A stretch of DNA of 27,079 nt from a bacterium (GCA_025362415.1 JANYGM010000002.1:1-27079), one strand, 5' to 3'; positions 1 to 7,734 are shown, numbered from the stretch's first letter. Notes: generated by a model not told the origin, from the letters alone. Numbers and translations are program-made.

Positions 1-3
1 TGC

Positions 4-146
4 AAATGTATTTGTAGATACGCCACCGCAGTGCGTATCCACGTAGAACAATGTATTTGTTCCAATTTTATTATTATGATTTTGTTTGCTTTCGTGTTGT
101 TCTATGTAGATATGCACTGCGGTGGCGTATCTACAAAAATACATTT
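4..146. repeat. Long imperfect inverted repeat (MITE- or REP-like hairpin)
   Basis: Arms at 4-51 and 97-146 are reverse complements over about 47 bp, with only a few substitutions plus a 2-bp indel in a T run. Both carry the core gatacgccaccgcagtgc (one arm reversed). The spacer of about 45 bp is A/T-rich. No ORF or transposase lies inside. It sits directly after the stop of the minus-strand gene ending at 161, so it could also act as its transcription end. The left edge of the window cuts its context, so the full element may be longer. The arms are seen directly; a mobile origin is inference. Confidence 0.75.
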
Positions 147-160
147 ACCAGAAATGTATG

Positions 161-595
161 CTATTCAAATGTAAAAGTTATTTGTATTTTTGAACCTCTG
201 TTTTTTTCAATTTCAGCTAATGCTTTTAATTGACTGAAAGAAGTTAGAAGTTGTACATAACCATTGTAGTCATCATCTTCAAATTGACTTAATAAGTCCG
301 TTAAATTATAATCATCTATTTTTTGAATAATATCAAATAATTTACTTGCATCAAGCCATTTGGTGTGTTGTAAATACTCTCCTTTTGAATTAAGTTTAAG
401 GGATAGTTTATCTTCTTGAGTTAAAATTTCACTAAAAAAATTCATCAAAAATTCATACGAACCAAAATCAAGTCCAAAAAAAGACATTATTGGGTGTTCC
501 CATTTTGAGGAACTTAAACCATTAAGATTAACTGTAAAATTTGTAGACACTTCTTTAGATTTTACAATCCCTTCAACATAAACATATACTCCCAT
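161..595 (-). CDS. Unrecognised 144-aa acidic protein
   Basis: I do not recognise this family. The protein begins MGVYVYVEGIV, alternates short beta-like stretches with acidic helices, and has an acidic patch (FEDDDYNGY) around residue 105. No signal peptide, membrane segment or cysteine motif is visible. The start at 595 is supported by a TATATTTG -7 element at 640-633 on the minus strand, about 38 bp upstream. It is transcribed away from the gene at 876. The size and soluble acidic character would fit a small cytosolic accessory or immunity-type protein, but nothing in the sequence shows this. That it is coding is likely because the frame is long and open in AT-rich DNA with a promoter in place. 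Confidence 0.7.
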   Translation of the reverse strand: MGVYVYVEGIVKSKEVSTNFTVNLNGLSSSKWEHPIMSFFGLDFGSYEFLMNFFSEILTQEDKLSLKLNSKGEYLQHTKWLDASKLFDIIQKIDDYNLTDLLSQFEDDDYNGYVQLLTSFSQLKALAEIEKNRGSKIQITFTFE

Positions 596-632
596 ATCAA
601 TATTTTCCTTTATTTTTCCTTATGATTTTCTA

Positions 633-640
633 CAAATATA
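633..640 (-). promoter_or_regulatory. Putative -7 promoter element for the gene ending at 161
   Basis: The minus strand reads TATATTTG here, matching the Bacteroidota TAnnTTTG consensus, with the start codon about 38 bp downstream. No TTTG -33 box is seen at the usual spacing, so the call rests on one element. Confidence 0.45.
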
Positions 641-729
641 CGTAAAAAAACTGGGATAGTTTTAGCTTTTTTTGTGTAATTTTCCTTGAAATTCTTAATG
701 ATTTGATAGTGAAAGAAATAAAAAATGTG

Positions 730-737
730 TACTTTTG
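730..737 (+). promoter_or_regulatory. Putative -7 promoter element upstream of the gene at 876
   Basis: TACTTTTG matches TAnnTTTG. A TTTG at 702-705 is 24 bp upstream, longer than the usual 19-21. It would give a 5' leader of about 130 nt that includes the tandem attcataatt repeats before the start codon. Confidence 0.4.
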
Positions 738-832
738 CACCTCAAATTTAATAGCTATTTAAGTAGGTTTCTGCCATTAGCTGATGTTATAGTTTGATGA
801 AATAATACATAATTGTTTGATTATCAATTTTT

Positions 833-875
833 TGTATTCATTCATAATTCACAATTCATAATTCATAATTACTCA
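833..875. repeat. Degenerate AT-rich tandem repeat (attcataatt type)
   Basis: Short near-repeats of aattcataattc fill the 40 bp before the ATG at 876. A related block in the opposite orientation lies at 12601-12642 (aattgtgaatgaatacaaaa). Such degenerate repeats next to genes are common in Bacteroidota genomes; their role here is unknown. Confidence 0.6.
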
Positions 876-1403
876 ATGGACGCACTCACGGATTTAGCCA
901 AAATTATTTTACCTGCTGCCCTCGTACTTTACGGAATGTACTTGACTGTTCAGTCTTTTCTAAACAAAGAATTTCAGAGAAAACTTGCTGAAATTAAACT
1001 AAAAAATACGGAGGTTATCCTCACAGGGCGTTTGCAGGCGTATGAACGTATGTGTTTGTTTTTGGAAAGGATTTCACCTGAAAATCTGTTGTTGCGTATC
1101 AATGCTAATTCTCCAGAACTAACCGCAGATGATTTACATCAAATAATGCTCCACGAGATACGCAATGAGTTTTCTCATAATCTTTCGCAACAAATTTATA
1201 TGTCTGACGAAACTTGGGTGCTTATTCGCAACGCAAAAGAAGAAGTTATTACACTTATCAATAATTCTGTGGCAACAATGCACGACAACGCCACAAGTTT
1301 AGACCTTGCTAAACAGATTTTTGAGAATATTAGGGCTTATAATCTCTCGCCTATTGCGCCTGCAATGGCAAATTTGAAAGAAGAAGTAATGAAATTGTTG
1401 TAG
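876..1403 (+). CDS. Conserved Bacteroidota membrane-anchored protein (DUF7935-like), 175 aa
   Basis: The protein has one N-terminal hydrophobic segment (about residues 7-27, IILPAALVLYGMYLTV) followed by a cytosolic helical domain with the conserved-looking stretch TGRLQAYERMCLFLERISPE at about 50-69. I recall this pattern from a Bacteroidota protein of unknown function, which I believe is the family called DUF7935; that name is from memory. An open frame extends upstream to 813, but I chose the ATG at 876. The extra 21 residues would be translated from the AT-rich tandem repeat, and from 876 the hydrophobic anchor sits near the N-terminus as the family pattern suggests. A weak hairpin with a T run follows the stop. 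Biochemical function is unknown. Confidence 0.8.
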   Translation: MDALTDLAKIILPAALVLYGMYLTVQSFLNKEFQRKLAEIKLKNTEVILTGRLQAYERMCLFLERISPENLLLRINANSPELTADDLHQIMLHEIRNEFSHNLSQQIYMSDETWVLIRNAKEEVITLINNSVATMHDNATSLDLAKQIFENIRAYNLSPIAPAMANLKEEVMKLL

Positions 1404-1409
1404 AAAATC

Positions 1410-1449
1410 TTGTAAAGGAAATTGGGAATGTGGTTGCCTTACAATTTTT
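1410..1449 (+). terminator. Possible weak terminator after the gene at 876
   Basis: ttgtaaagg (1410-1418) pairs with ccttacaa (1437-1444) with one bulged A, and a run of five T follows. The 18-nt loop is long, so the hairpin is only moderately convincing. Confidence 0.4.
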
Positions 1450-1526
1450 GAGCAGTAATCAAAAACCTACAAAATATTTTAGTAATTTAGACAAGGACAT
1501 TGATAAATTGTATTCTGAACTTCGTA

Positions 1527-1632
1527 GCCACTTGATTTATCAAGTGGTGTTTTGGCACAAAACAGATGATGGCACAATTTCTTCTCTACCATTTGTCTTG
1601 TCCCCCAAAACAGCGTTTTGATCAATCAAATG
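1527..1632. repeat. Pair of inverted structured repeats (atcaa / tgttttgg family)
   Basis: At 1528-1547 a perfect palindrome (ccacttgat, tt, atcaagtgg) is followed by tgttttgg and caaaac. At 1605-1632 a related sequence lies on the minus strand, reading tttgattgatcaaaacgctg then ttttgg. The two face each other across about 42 bp. A third copy lies at 21248-21284. The gene-free stretch 1404-1706 contains this element, the weak terminator before it and the hairpin at 1670-1700. The open frame of 63 codons across it is not a convincing gene. Confidence 0.6.
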
Positions 1633-1669
1633 TCTATGTAAAAATTTGCAAATTTACAATGTCACTATC

Positions 1670-1700
1670 TAATTATTTAGGCAATAAACCTAAACAATTA
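1670..1700 (-). terminator. bshA: Hairpin just after bshA
   Basis: taattatttagg (1670-1681) and cctaaacaatta (1689-1700) form a 12-bp stem. The single mismatch becomes a G-U wobble only when read on the minus strand, which points to minus-strand RNA, the direction of bshA ending at 1707. The flank is not clearly U-rich, so it may stabilise the 3' end rather than terminate. Confidence 0.45.
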
Positions 1701-1706
1701 CCTATT

Positions 1707-2855
1707 TCACACAGAAACTGCAAATTTTCCTTTTACTTGCATCACTATTTTTTCATAGTATGCTTCATATTTTGGCAAAATATTCGTAATATCAAATTCT
1801 TGGGCGTGTTTTAGTGCATTTGCTTTGAATTTTGGCAGGTTTTCATCTTTCAAAATAAACAAAGTATTTTTTACCATCTCCTCAATATCTCCAACATTAC
1901 TCAAAAAACCTGTTACACCCTGTACATTTAATTCAGGTATTCCGCCCGTATTAGAGGCTATCAGAGGTACTTCACAAGCCATAGCCTCTAGGGCAGCAAG
2001 CCCAAAACTTTCTTTTTCTGAAGGCATCAAAAACACATCAGCCACAGACAAAACCTCTTCCACAGCGTCCAGTTTGCCTAAAAAATGCACACAACGCTCT
2101 ACATTTAATTCTTTGCAAAGTTGCTCTATCTTGACTTTTTCTGGTCCATCACCAATAAGAATAAGTTTTGCAGGAATAATCTCTTTCACTTGCGCAAAAA
2201 TACGCACGATATCTCCTATTCGTTTTACTTTTCTAAAATTAGAAGTATGAACTAGCAATTTTTCATCATTTGGACAAATAGCTTTCTTAAAATGGTCTTT
2301 CTTTTGCTTCTTAAAACGCTCCAAATCAATGAAATTAGGGATAACTTCTATTTCTTTTTTTATGTCAAAATGCTTATAAGTATCTCTTTTCAAATCAGCA
2401 GAAACAGACGTAACACCGTCAGATTGATTGATGCTAAACGTAACCACAGGCTCATAAGAAGGGTCTTTGCCTACCAGCGTAATATCAGTTCCGTGTAAGG
2501 TCGTGATGACAGGGATTTCTATTCCTTTGGTTTTGAGAATTTGTTTTGCCATAAAAGCCGCAGAAGCGTGCGGAATGGCATAATGTACGTGCAACAAATC
2601 CAGTTTTTCGTGTTCTACCACATCAACCATTTTGCTTGCAAGTGCCAATTCATAAGGCGCATACTCAAAAAGAGGATAATTGGAAATATTTACTTGATGA
2701 AAAAACAGATTTTCAGCAAAAAAATCTAGCCTAGCAGGCTGTGTATAGGTAATAAAGTGTATTTGATGCCCTTTTTTAGCAAGGGCTTTTCCAAGTTCAG
2801 TAGCCACAACTCCACTACCGCCAAAAGTGGGATAACAAACCATTCCTATTTTCAC
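1707..2855 (-). CDS. bshA: N-acetyl-alpha-D-glucosaminyl L-malate synthase BshA
   Basis: A GT4-family GT-B glycosyltransferase of 382 aa, the family's usual length. BshA transfers GlcNAc from UDP-GlcNAc to L-malate in the first step of bacillithiol biosynthesis in the cytosol; many Bacteroidota make this low-molecular-weight thiol. Visible signatures are the N-terminal MKIGMVCYPTFGGSGVVATE with the GGSG nucleotide-sugar loop (12-15), HVHYAIPHA at 89-97, HGTD at 121-124, and the C-terminal E-x7-E motif (E282 to E290, ESFGLAALE) followed by SNTGGIPE. The bshB and bshC partners are not in the window. It is transcribed divergently from clpX across a 236-bp spacer that contains a CAAAAATA (TATTTTTG on the minus strand) at 2942-2949, a possible -7 element with a long leader. 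I am confident of the family and fairly sure of the substrate. Confidence 0.93.
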   Translation of the reverse strand: MKIGMVCYPTFGGSGVVATELGKALAKKGHQIHFITYTQPARLDFFAENLFFHQVNISNYPLFEYAPYELALASKMVDVVEHEKLDLLHVHYAIPHASAAFMAKQILKTKGIEIPVITTLHGTDITLVGKDPSYEPVVTFSINQSDGVTSVSADLKRDTYKHFDIKKEIEVIPNFIDLERFKKQKKDHFKKAICPNDEKLLVHTSNFRKVKRIGDIVRIFAQVKEIIPAKLILIGDGPEKVKIEQLCKELNVERCVHFLGKLDAVEEVLSVADVFLMPSEKESFGLAALEAMACEVPLIASNTGGIPELNVQGVTGFLSNVGDIEEMVKNTLFILKDENLPKFKANALKHAQEFDITNILPKYEAYYEKIVMQVKGKFAVSV

Positions 2856-3041
2856 GTTTTATATTTTTTAGGTAGAACAAGTAGTAAATTTTCATTAAAA
2901 CGCTAATTTCTTAGAAAAAGTTTATTTGTAATTATTTCCCACAAAAATATCAAAACGCCTTCTATCACAAGGGCATTCTCATACCATTATCAGATGTTTT
3001 ATGTTGTCCAAAAAAATCCTCAATTCCTTATATATTTTTCG

Positions 3042-3049
3042 TATCTTTG
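3042..3049 (+). promoter_or_regulatory. clpX: Putative clpX -7 promoter element
   Basis: TATCTTTG matches TAnnTTTG and lies 42 bp before the clpX ATG, giving a short leader. No clear TTTG box is seen 19-21 bp upstream. Confidence 0.5.
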
Positions 3050-3091
3050 CACTCCAATTTAGCATAGAAAATAAAAGATAAATAAAAAGAT

Positions 3092-4321
3092 ATGTCGCAA
3101 AATCCAAGTTGTTCGTTTTGTGGAAAAACAAAAAAAGATGGCGTTTTCATCATTACAGGAATGAAAGGTAACATTTGTAATGAGTGCGTTACGCAAGCCT
3201 ACACTATCGTACAAGAAGAATTTAGTCACTCGGAGCGTGGAAAGCCAGAAATGAAACTTACACTCCTAAAACCAATGGACATCAAAAAACACCTTGATAT
3301 CTATGTAGTAGGACAAGATGAGGCAAAAAAATTCTTGTCTGTAGCCGTTTACAATCACTACAAACGACTCGTACAGAAAGAAACAAATGAAGATATTACT
3401 ATAGAAAAATCTAATATTATTATGGTTGGGCGCACAGGAACGGGTAAAACCTATCTTGCACGCACACTAGCCAAACTTTTACAAGTACCTTTTTGCATTG
3501 CTGATGCGACTGTTCTCACAGAGGCAGGCTATGTGGGAGAAGATGTAGAAAGCATTTTGACACGCCTTTTGCAGGCGGCGGATTATGATGTAGAAGCTGC
3601 CCAGCGTGGTATTGTGTATATTGATGAGGTGGACAAAATTGCTAGAAAGTCTGATAATCCTTCTATTACGAGAGATGTGAGCGGTGAAGGCGTGCAACAA
3701 GCACTTCTTAAATTGCTTGAAGGCTCTGTTGTGAATGTGCCACCACAAGGAGGACGCAAGCACCCAGACCAAAAAATGATAGCCGTTAATACTGAAAATG
3801 TGTTATTTATTTGCGGTGGTGCTTTTGATGGCATAGAAAAACGCATAGCTAACCGTATGAATACCAATCCAATAGGTTTCAGCAACGAACACAATAACAT
3901 TGTAGAAGACCCAGAAACACTTTTGAAATTCATTACAGCGCAAGATTTAAAATCTTTTGGGCTTATTCCTGAGCTTATTGGACGTTTGCCTGTGCTTGCG
4001 TACCTTGAGCCACTTTCTCGTGATACGCTACTAAAAATTCTTTATGAGCCTAAAAATGCTATTGTAAAACAGTACAAAAAATTGTTCTCAATGGAAGGAA
4101 TAGAACTTGTTTTTGAAAAAGAAGCTTTAGAATATATTGCAGACAAAGCTATTGATTTGAAATTGGGTGCAAGAGGTTTGCGTTCTATTTGTGAGGCAAT
4201 AATTACTGATGCAATGTTTGAACTTCCTTCTCAAAAAGAAATCAAAAAATTTGTTGTCAGTGCGGAATATGCCAAAGAAAAGTTTGAAAAATCTACAATG
4301 GCAATGCTCAAAGTAGCATAA
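3092..4321 (+). CDS. clpX: ATP-dependent Clp protease ATP-binding subunit ClpX
   Basis: ClpX is the AAA+ unfoldase that feeds substrates into the ClpP protease in the cytosol. At 409 aa it has the usual length. The N-terminal zinc-binding domain has C7-x2-C10 and C29-x2-C32. Walker A is GRTGTGKT (113-120), with Arg in place of the more usual Pro at position 2 and Thr for Ser; Walker B is IVYIDEVDK with D178-E179. The pore loop GYVG is at 146-149, followed by EDVESILTRLLQ. Downstream are the GEGVQQALLKLLEG segment, the GGRKHP loop, and the sensor-2 region with LGARGLRS. clpP and tig, often next to clpX in bacteria, are not adjacent. The unit is monocistronic, with a -7 element upstream and a strong terminator at 4364-4397. 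Confidence 0.97.
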   Translation: MSQNPSCSFCGKTKKDGVFIITGMKGNICNECVTQAYTIVQEEFSHSERGKPEMKLTLLKPMDIKKHLDIYVVGQDEAKKFLSVAVYNHYKRLVQKETNEDITIEKSNIIMVGRTGTGKTYLARTLAKLLQVPFCIADATVLTEAGYVGEDVESILTRLLQAADYDVEAAQRGIVYIDEVDKIARKSDNPSITRDVSGEGVQQALLKLLEGSVVNVPPQGGRKHPDQKMIAVNTENVLFICGGAFDGIEKRIANRMNTNPIGFSNEHNNIVEDPETLLKFITAQDLKSFGLIPELIGRLPVLAYLEPLSRDTLLKILYEPKNAIVKQYKKLFSMEGIELVFEKEALEYIADKAIDLKLGARGLRSICEAIITDAMFELPSQKEIKKFVVSAEYAKEKFEKSTMAMLKVA

Positions 4322-4363
4322 AACAAACTATTTAGTTTACATTGTTTTCTAAGTAATAATAAC

Positions 4364-4397
4364 AAAAAGCCTTTCAAATTTCTTTGAAAGGCTTTTT
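4364..4397. terminator. Bidirectional hairpin terminator after clpX
   Basis: A perfect 15-bp stem (aaaaagcctttcaaa / tttgaaaggcttttt) with loop tttc, flanked by A and T runs so that it can work on both strands. It lies 43 bp after the clpX stop. The stem matches those at 5817-5852 and 25222-25263, and nearly that at 7809-7842. The rest of the gene-free stretch 4322-4631 holds the shared 16-mer acccaacttcaataaa at 4437-4452 and the promoter of the next gene. Confidence 0.9.
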
Positions 4398-4436
4398 AGC
4401 AAATAATGCTTAGTGTATCTATTCTGATATGTTTCT

Positions 4437-4452
4437 ACCCAACTTCAATAAA
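4437..4452 (+). repeat. 16-mer shared downstream of two terminators (copy 1)
   Basis: acccaacttcaataaa occurs here, 40 bp after the clpX terminator, and again at 5893-5908, 41 bp after the terminator of the next gene. Terminator and 16-mer thus occur as a spaced pair twice. Possible remnant of a duplicated 3' module. Confidence 0.5.
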
Positions 4453-4599
4453 AAATCAGATTGAGAATAGCTACAAAGAACTTACTTTTATTTTTAAGAT
4501 TGCAGATTACATTCTTGAAGTGTCTTATTTACAAAAAATCATTATCCCAAAATATTAATACAACCAATAAAAATATTTATTTTTATTACATTAAAATCA

Positions 4600-4607
4600 T
4601 AAATTTG
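4600..4607 (+). promoter_or_regulatory. Putative -7 promoter element for the THUMP methyltransferase gene
   Basis: TAAATTTG matches TAnnTTTG, with the ATG 24 bp downstream. The -33 box is not clear. Confidence 0.5.
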
Positions 4608-4631
4608 CAGTTCAACTAAGAAATACATCAA

Positions 4632-5801
4632 ATGTCCGACACAAATTTCAAAATGATAGCACAAACCATGTTTGGTTTGGAAGACATTTTAATAGACGAA
4701 TTGCACACTTTGGGAGCAATAGAAATAGAAAAACACAACCGAGCAGTCGGATTTCAGGGAGATTTGGGCTTTATGTACAAAGCAAATCTCTGTTTAAGAA
4801 CAGCGTTGCGTGTTTTAGTGCCAATTCATTCTTTTGAAATAAGAAATGAAGAGGAGTTATACAAGAAAATAAAGGCAATGAAATGGGAAGAATATATGGA
4901 TTTAGATGATACACTTGCCATAAATTGCTCTTTAAATTCTGATTATTTTAACCATTCTCAATATTTGGAACAAAAAACAAAAGATGCTATTGTTGATAGG
5001 TTTAGGGAGTTGTATGGTAGTCGTCCAGATGTAGATACGCACCGCCCAAGTTTGAGAATAAATTTATTTGTTAGTCAAGAAAAATGTGTTGTTTCGTTGG
5101 ATAGTTCTGGTGAATCTTTGCATAAAAGAGGCTACCGTGACAAAACAAATCTTGCTCCTATCAATGAGGTACTTGCTGCAGGTCTTGTCTTATTGACAGA
5201 TTGGGACAAAAAAAGCAATTTTGTAGATCCTATGTGTGGCTCTGGAACGATTTTGATTGAGGCTGCTTTGATTGCAGCAAATATTCCACCTGGTTCTTAT
5301 AAAGATTTTTTTGGCTTTGAAAAATGGAAAAACTTTGATAGGGATTTGTGGAATACCATTTATGATGAGGCTATGAGCAAAATAAACAAAAATACACCTC
5401 TGATTATGGGTGGCGAGATTTCTAAAAATGTTGCTAGAAAAGCAATAATCAATCTTAATGAAGCCAATCTAAAACATATTATTGAGATAGAAACTTCTGC
5501 TTTTGAAGATTTGCAAGTTCCTGAAGGTCGTGGAATTTTGATTATCAATCCGCCTTATGGAGAACGAATGAATTTAGATGAAGATATCAATGCGTTGTAT
5601 AAGTCTATTGGAGATACACTCAAAAAGAAATGGGCGGGTTATGATGCGTGGATTATTACGTCTAATTTTGAAGCTGCTAAACACATTCGTCTCAATCCAA
5701 AACCCAAAATCAAACTATTTAATGGCTCTTTGGAGTGCCGTTTTATGCGTTATGAATTGTATGATGGAACAAGACGCAAAGATAAATTACCTTTGGAATA
5801 A
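4632..5801 (+). CDS. THUMP-domain class I SAM-dependent RNA methyltransferase (RlmL/YpsC type)
   Basis: The 389-aa protein combines an N-terminal ferredoxin-like/THUMP RNA-binding region (about 1-165, beginning KMIAQTMFGLEDILIDEL) with a C-terminal Rossmann methyltransferase. The SAM-binding motif is DPMCGSGT at 199-206 and the N2/N6-type catalytic motif is NPPYGER at 306-312. This layout matches the RlmL N-terminal half and Bacillus YpsC, which make N2-methylguanosine in 23S rRNA; older annotation calls such proteins N6-adenine-specific DNA methylases. The THUMP domain argues for RNA as substrate. The exact target base cannot be read from sequence. The gene stands alone between two near-identical terminators. 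A conserved HKRGYR motif at about 160-165 precedes the methyltransferase domain, as in the family. Confidence 0.92.
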   Translation: MSDTNFKMIAQTMFGLEDILIDELHTLGAIEIEKHNRAVGFQGDLGFMYKANLCLRTALRVLVPIHSFEIRNEEELYKKIKAMKWEEYMDLDDTLAINCSLNSDYFNHSQYLEQKTKDAIVDRFRELYGSRPDVDTHRPSLRINLFVSQEKCVVSLDSSGESLHKRGYRDKTNLAPINEVLAAGLVLLTDWDKKSNFVDPMCGSGTILIEAALIAANIPPGSYKDFFGFEKWKNFDRDLWNTIYDEAMSKINKNTPLIMGGEISKNVARKAIINLNEANLKHIIEIETSAFEDLQVPEGRGILIINPPYGERMNLDEDINALYKSIGDTLKKKWAGYDAWIITSNFEAAKHIRLNPKPKIKLFNGSLECRFMRYELYDGTRRKDKLPLE

Positions 5802-5816
5802 GTAATAGAAAAAATT

Positions 5817-5852
5817 AAAAAAGCCTTTCAAATTTCTTTGAAAGGCTTTTTT
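5817..5852. terminator. Bidirectional hairpin terminator
   Basis: A 16-bp stem (aaaaaagcctttcaaa / tttgaaaggctttttt), loop tttc, 16 bp after the methyltransferase stop. Stem and loop are identical to the terminator after clpX. It may also serve the minus-strand operon that ends at 6019. Confidence 0.9.
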
Positions 5853-5892
5853 TAGAAATTTATTCTTCATTCTTGTGAAATTGGGGGTTTTC

Positions 5893-5908
5893 ACCCAACT
5901 TCAATAAA
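5893..5908 (+). repeat. 16-mer shared downstream of two terminators (copy 2)
   Basis: Second copy of acccaacttcaataaa (see 4437-4452). Here it forms part of a small hairpin with the preceding gaaattggg. Confidence 0.5.
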
Positions 5909-6018
5909 CAGAATTTAAAAGCACATCTGTTGTCAGATGGAAATACTTGACAACATGGGAAAGTGTTTATTTTTGTATCATCACACAAAAATACTCAACA
6001 ACGCAAAGAAATACACTT

Positions 6019-7134
6019 TTAAGGTGTGCTTATCTCTTTACTTCTGATATCTTTGAGTATTATTTTTTCTCCATTTTTTGTACCTGTTATAATTACATAA
6101 TCCTCAAAAAATGGTTTTACAACATCTGAAAGCAATCCCTTTGGTACTTCAATTTCAAAATTTACTTTATCATTTGATAATTTTATCTTATTTTTTTTAG
6201 CATCTGCAAATGACAAAAAACCTTCTATTTCTATCTCTTGTACAGTTATTGTTGCTTGTGCAGTTTGCTTGGTGGCAATAGTTTTAAACTTACTTGCTGG
6301 TTTTGTAAGAGCTACTGTCATTGGCTCATTGTTTTTGACTGCAGTAAATCCAACAAGTTTAATTCTGTCGCCATCTGGTGCAAGTTGTTTGGCTAATGCA
6401 ATAAAATTTGTCCTATACGTTTCATCTGTGATATTATCATTTAATTTTAAGTAATCTTCATCATTGATTAGTTGAATATTATTTAAAATATCACCAATAA
6501 TAACGGATTGAATATCTGTACCTTCTATCATTTGTTGCTTTATTGTGCCACCAAACCTTATGGTAACTGCAAAACTTTGAGCCCTAAAAGTAGAAAAATA
6601 AGGCTGAAAATCTATAATGTTTTGTTTTGACACATTTTCTGTAAAAGATTTGTTTCTTAATCTGTCTGCAGTTCTATACGCCATTTTTTCTAGCGTATGT
6701 ACTCTATTTGAAAACTCGTCACCTCTGATTAGTCCGTGACCAACTTCATTACCAGACAGACTTAATTGTACTTCTTTTGTGTCTAATACGACTCCTTTTA
6801 ACGCTAAATGTCTATGAAAATTTATATCTTGGAACATATCTCTAAATTCATTGGCAAGTTCTTCTGAAATATCACCAGTTAAGCCAATAAAAACCAACTT
6901 TTCTGCTTCTCTAAGTTGTCCAGAAAGAATAGCAAGATTTGCGGCACTTCTAATTAAGATAGAACGAGTTGGTTCTTGATTTGAATTTTGAATAAACAAT
7001 TTTAGTGCTTCTTTTTCTAGTTCAAATGCTTTCAAATAATTTTCTTTGACTTTATCAATAGTATTATCAAACCTAGCAAGCAATGCTAGGTCAATAAATC
7101 TCATTGATTCTCTATGTAATTCTTTGACAGTCAT
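6019..7134 (-). CDS. Unknown 371-aa protein, second gene of a coupled two-gene module
   Basis: No function can be assigned. Residues 1-105 are helical and TPR-like, with the conserved-looking stretch EPTRSILIRSAANLAILSG at 54-72 and REAEKLVFIGL after it. A central region has VGHGLI (131-136) and FRAQSFAVTIRFGG (183-196). The C-terminal quarter (about 285-371) is beta-rich, with an OB-like pattern (EIEGFLSFADAKKNKIKL, then IEVPKG). I recall uncharacterised proteins with the EPTRS...RSAA and VGxG patterns in other phyla such as cyanobacteria; this is memory, not a search. The ATG shares its A with the TAA of the upstream gene (TAATG), so the two are very probably translationally coupled and act together. 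Confidence 0.85.
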   Translation of the reverse strand: MTVKELHRESMRFIDLALLARFDNTIDKVKENYLKAFELEKEALKLFIQNSNQEPTRSILIRSAANLAILSGQLREAEKLVFIGLTGDISEELANEFRDMFQDINFHRHLALKGVVLDTKEVQLSLSGNEVGHGLIRGDEFSNRVHTLEKMAYRTADRLRNKSFTENVSKQNIIDFQPYFSTFRAQSFAVTIRFGGTIKQQMIEGTDIQSVIIGDILNNIQLINDEDYLKLNDNITDETYRTNFIALAKQLAPDGDRIKLVGFTAVKNNEPMTVALTKPASKFKTIATKQTAQATITVQEIEIEGFLSFADAKKNKIKLSNDKVNFEIEVPKGLLSDVVKPFFEDYVIITGTKNGEKIILKDIRSKEISTP

Positions 7135-7667
7135 TAAATTATCTTATAAGCACATTTTGGGTTTGAAAACTCTGTTACGCAAATATGGGCATTCATATTT
7201 GTATCAGCAGTTATGTTTGTTTGTTTTTCTTTGATATTAACTCTTTGTTTTAAGTTATTTGTACTATTTTCACTTAGGATACCAGAAATTTCTAACCTTG
7301 CTTTTGTTTGAAATATCCCAATATCATCTTCCTCACCAAGCCAATAATCAAATCCTGTACCTTTACTAGAACGCTCTATACAAGGATATTCTGTTAATTC
7401 ATTGGCTAGTAAAATAGCTATTGCAGTTGCACCATATTCTGTTGTTTCGTCCCAATCCTTCCAACCTCTACGCATTTTTTCATCTACAATACTTGTCCAA
7501 TTTAATTGTATCTTATCTGAATGAGTTTCTGATAATGCTGCATTTACGCCACTTTGGTGATTAGAATGAGCAAGACAAACAGTACACGCTTGTAAGCAAA
7601 ATGAACAAATTTCTGGCGTTAAACCTAATATTCCTACTCTTAATGTTTCTAAATCTAATATCATCAA
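7134..7667 (-). CDS. Unknown 177-aa protein, first gene of a coupled two-gene module; possible PD-(D/E)XK-like core
   Basis: The first gene behind a strong promoter (7704-7734). The most conserved-looking part is residues 77-130: an acidic helix (E77), then GTGFDYWLG with D107, then FQTKARLEISGI with Q120-x-K122. Helix-Glu, Asp, QxK is compatible with a degenerate PD-(D/E)XK nuclease core, but this is a pattern guess. Near the N-terminus C21, C24, C28 and C31 form two CxxC pairs followed by H34 and H37, which might bind a metal. The C-terminal VTEFSNP also looks familiar from uncharacterised homologues. The second residue is also Met, so the start could be one codon later. The stop overlaps the next start (TAATG). 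It could be a nuclease, a metal-binding adaptor, or neither. Confidence 0.83.
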   Translation of the reverse strand: MMILDLETLRVGILGLTPEICSFCLQACTVCLAHSNHQSGVNAALSETHSDKIQLNWTSIVDEKMRRGWKDWDETTEYGATAIAILLANELTEYPCIERSSKGTGFDYWLGEEDDIGIFQTKARLEISGILSENSTNNLKQRVNIKEKQTNITADTNMNAHICVTEFSNPKCAYKII

Positions 7668-7703
7668 TTATGTGTTTTTTGCTTGATTAAATGCCTACGG
7701 TTG

Positions 7704-7734
7704 CAAATTTAACCTAATTTTAGGATAAACCAAA
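7704..7734 (-). promoter_or_regulatory. Strong Bacteroidota-type promoter for the 7667-6019 module
   Basis: On the minus strand TTTG (7734-7731), exactly 19 bp, then TAAATTTG (7711-7704) match the TTTG-N19-TAnnTTTG consensus of the primary Bacteroidota sigma factor. Transcription would begin about 30 nt before the first start codon. Confidence 0.75.

Noticed and set aside
813..875. Upstream extension of the gene at 876 to an ATG at 813
   Set aside because: The extra 21 residues are encoded by attcataatt repeats and would put non-conserved sequence before the N-terminal anchor.
1430..1814. Two short plus-strand open frames as genes
   Set aside because: They cover the structured repeats and the antisense of bshA, with low-complexity translations and no promoter.
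5920..5995. Overlapping small hairpins (tgttgtca/tgacaaca and tatttttgt/acaaaaata) as a terminator for the 7667-6019 operon
   Set aside because: Short A/T-rich stems with long loops and no proper U tail; they may be chance.
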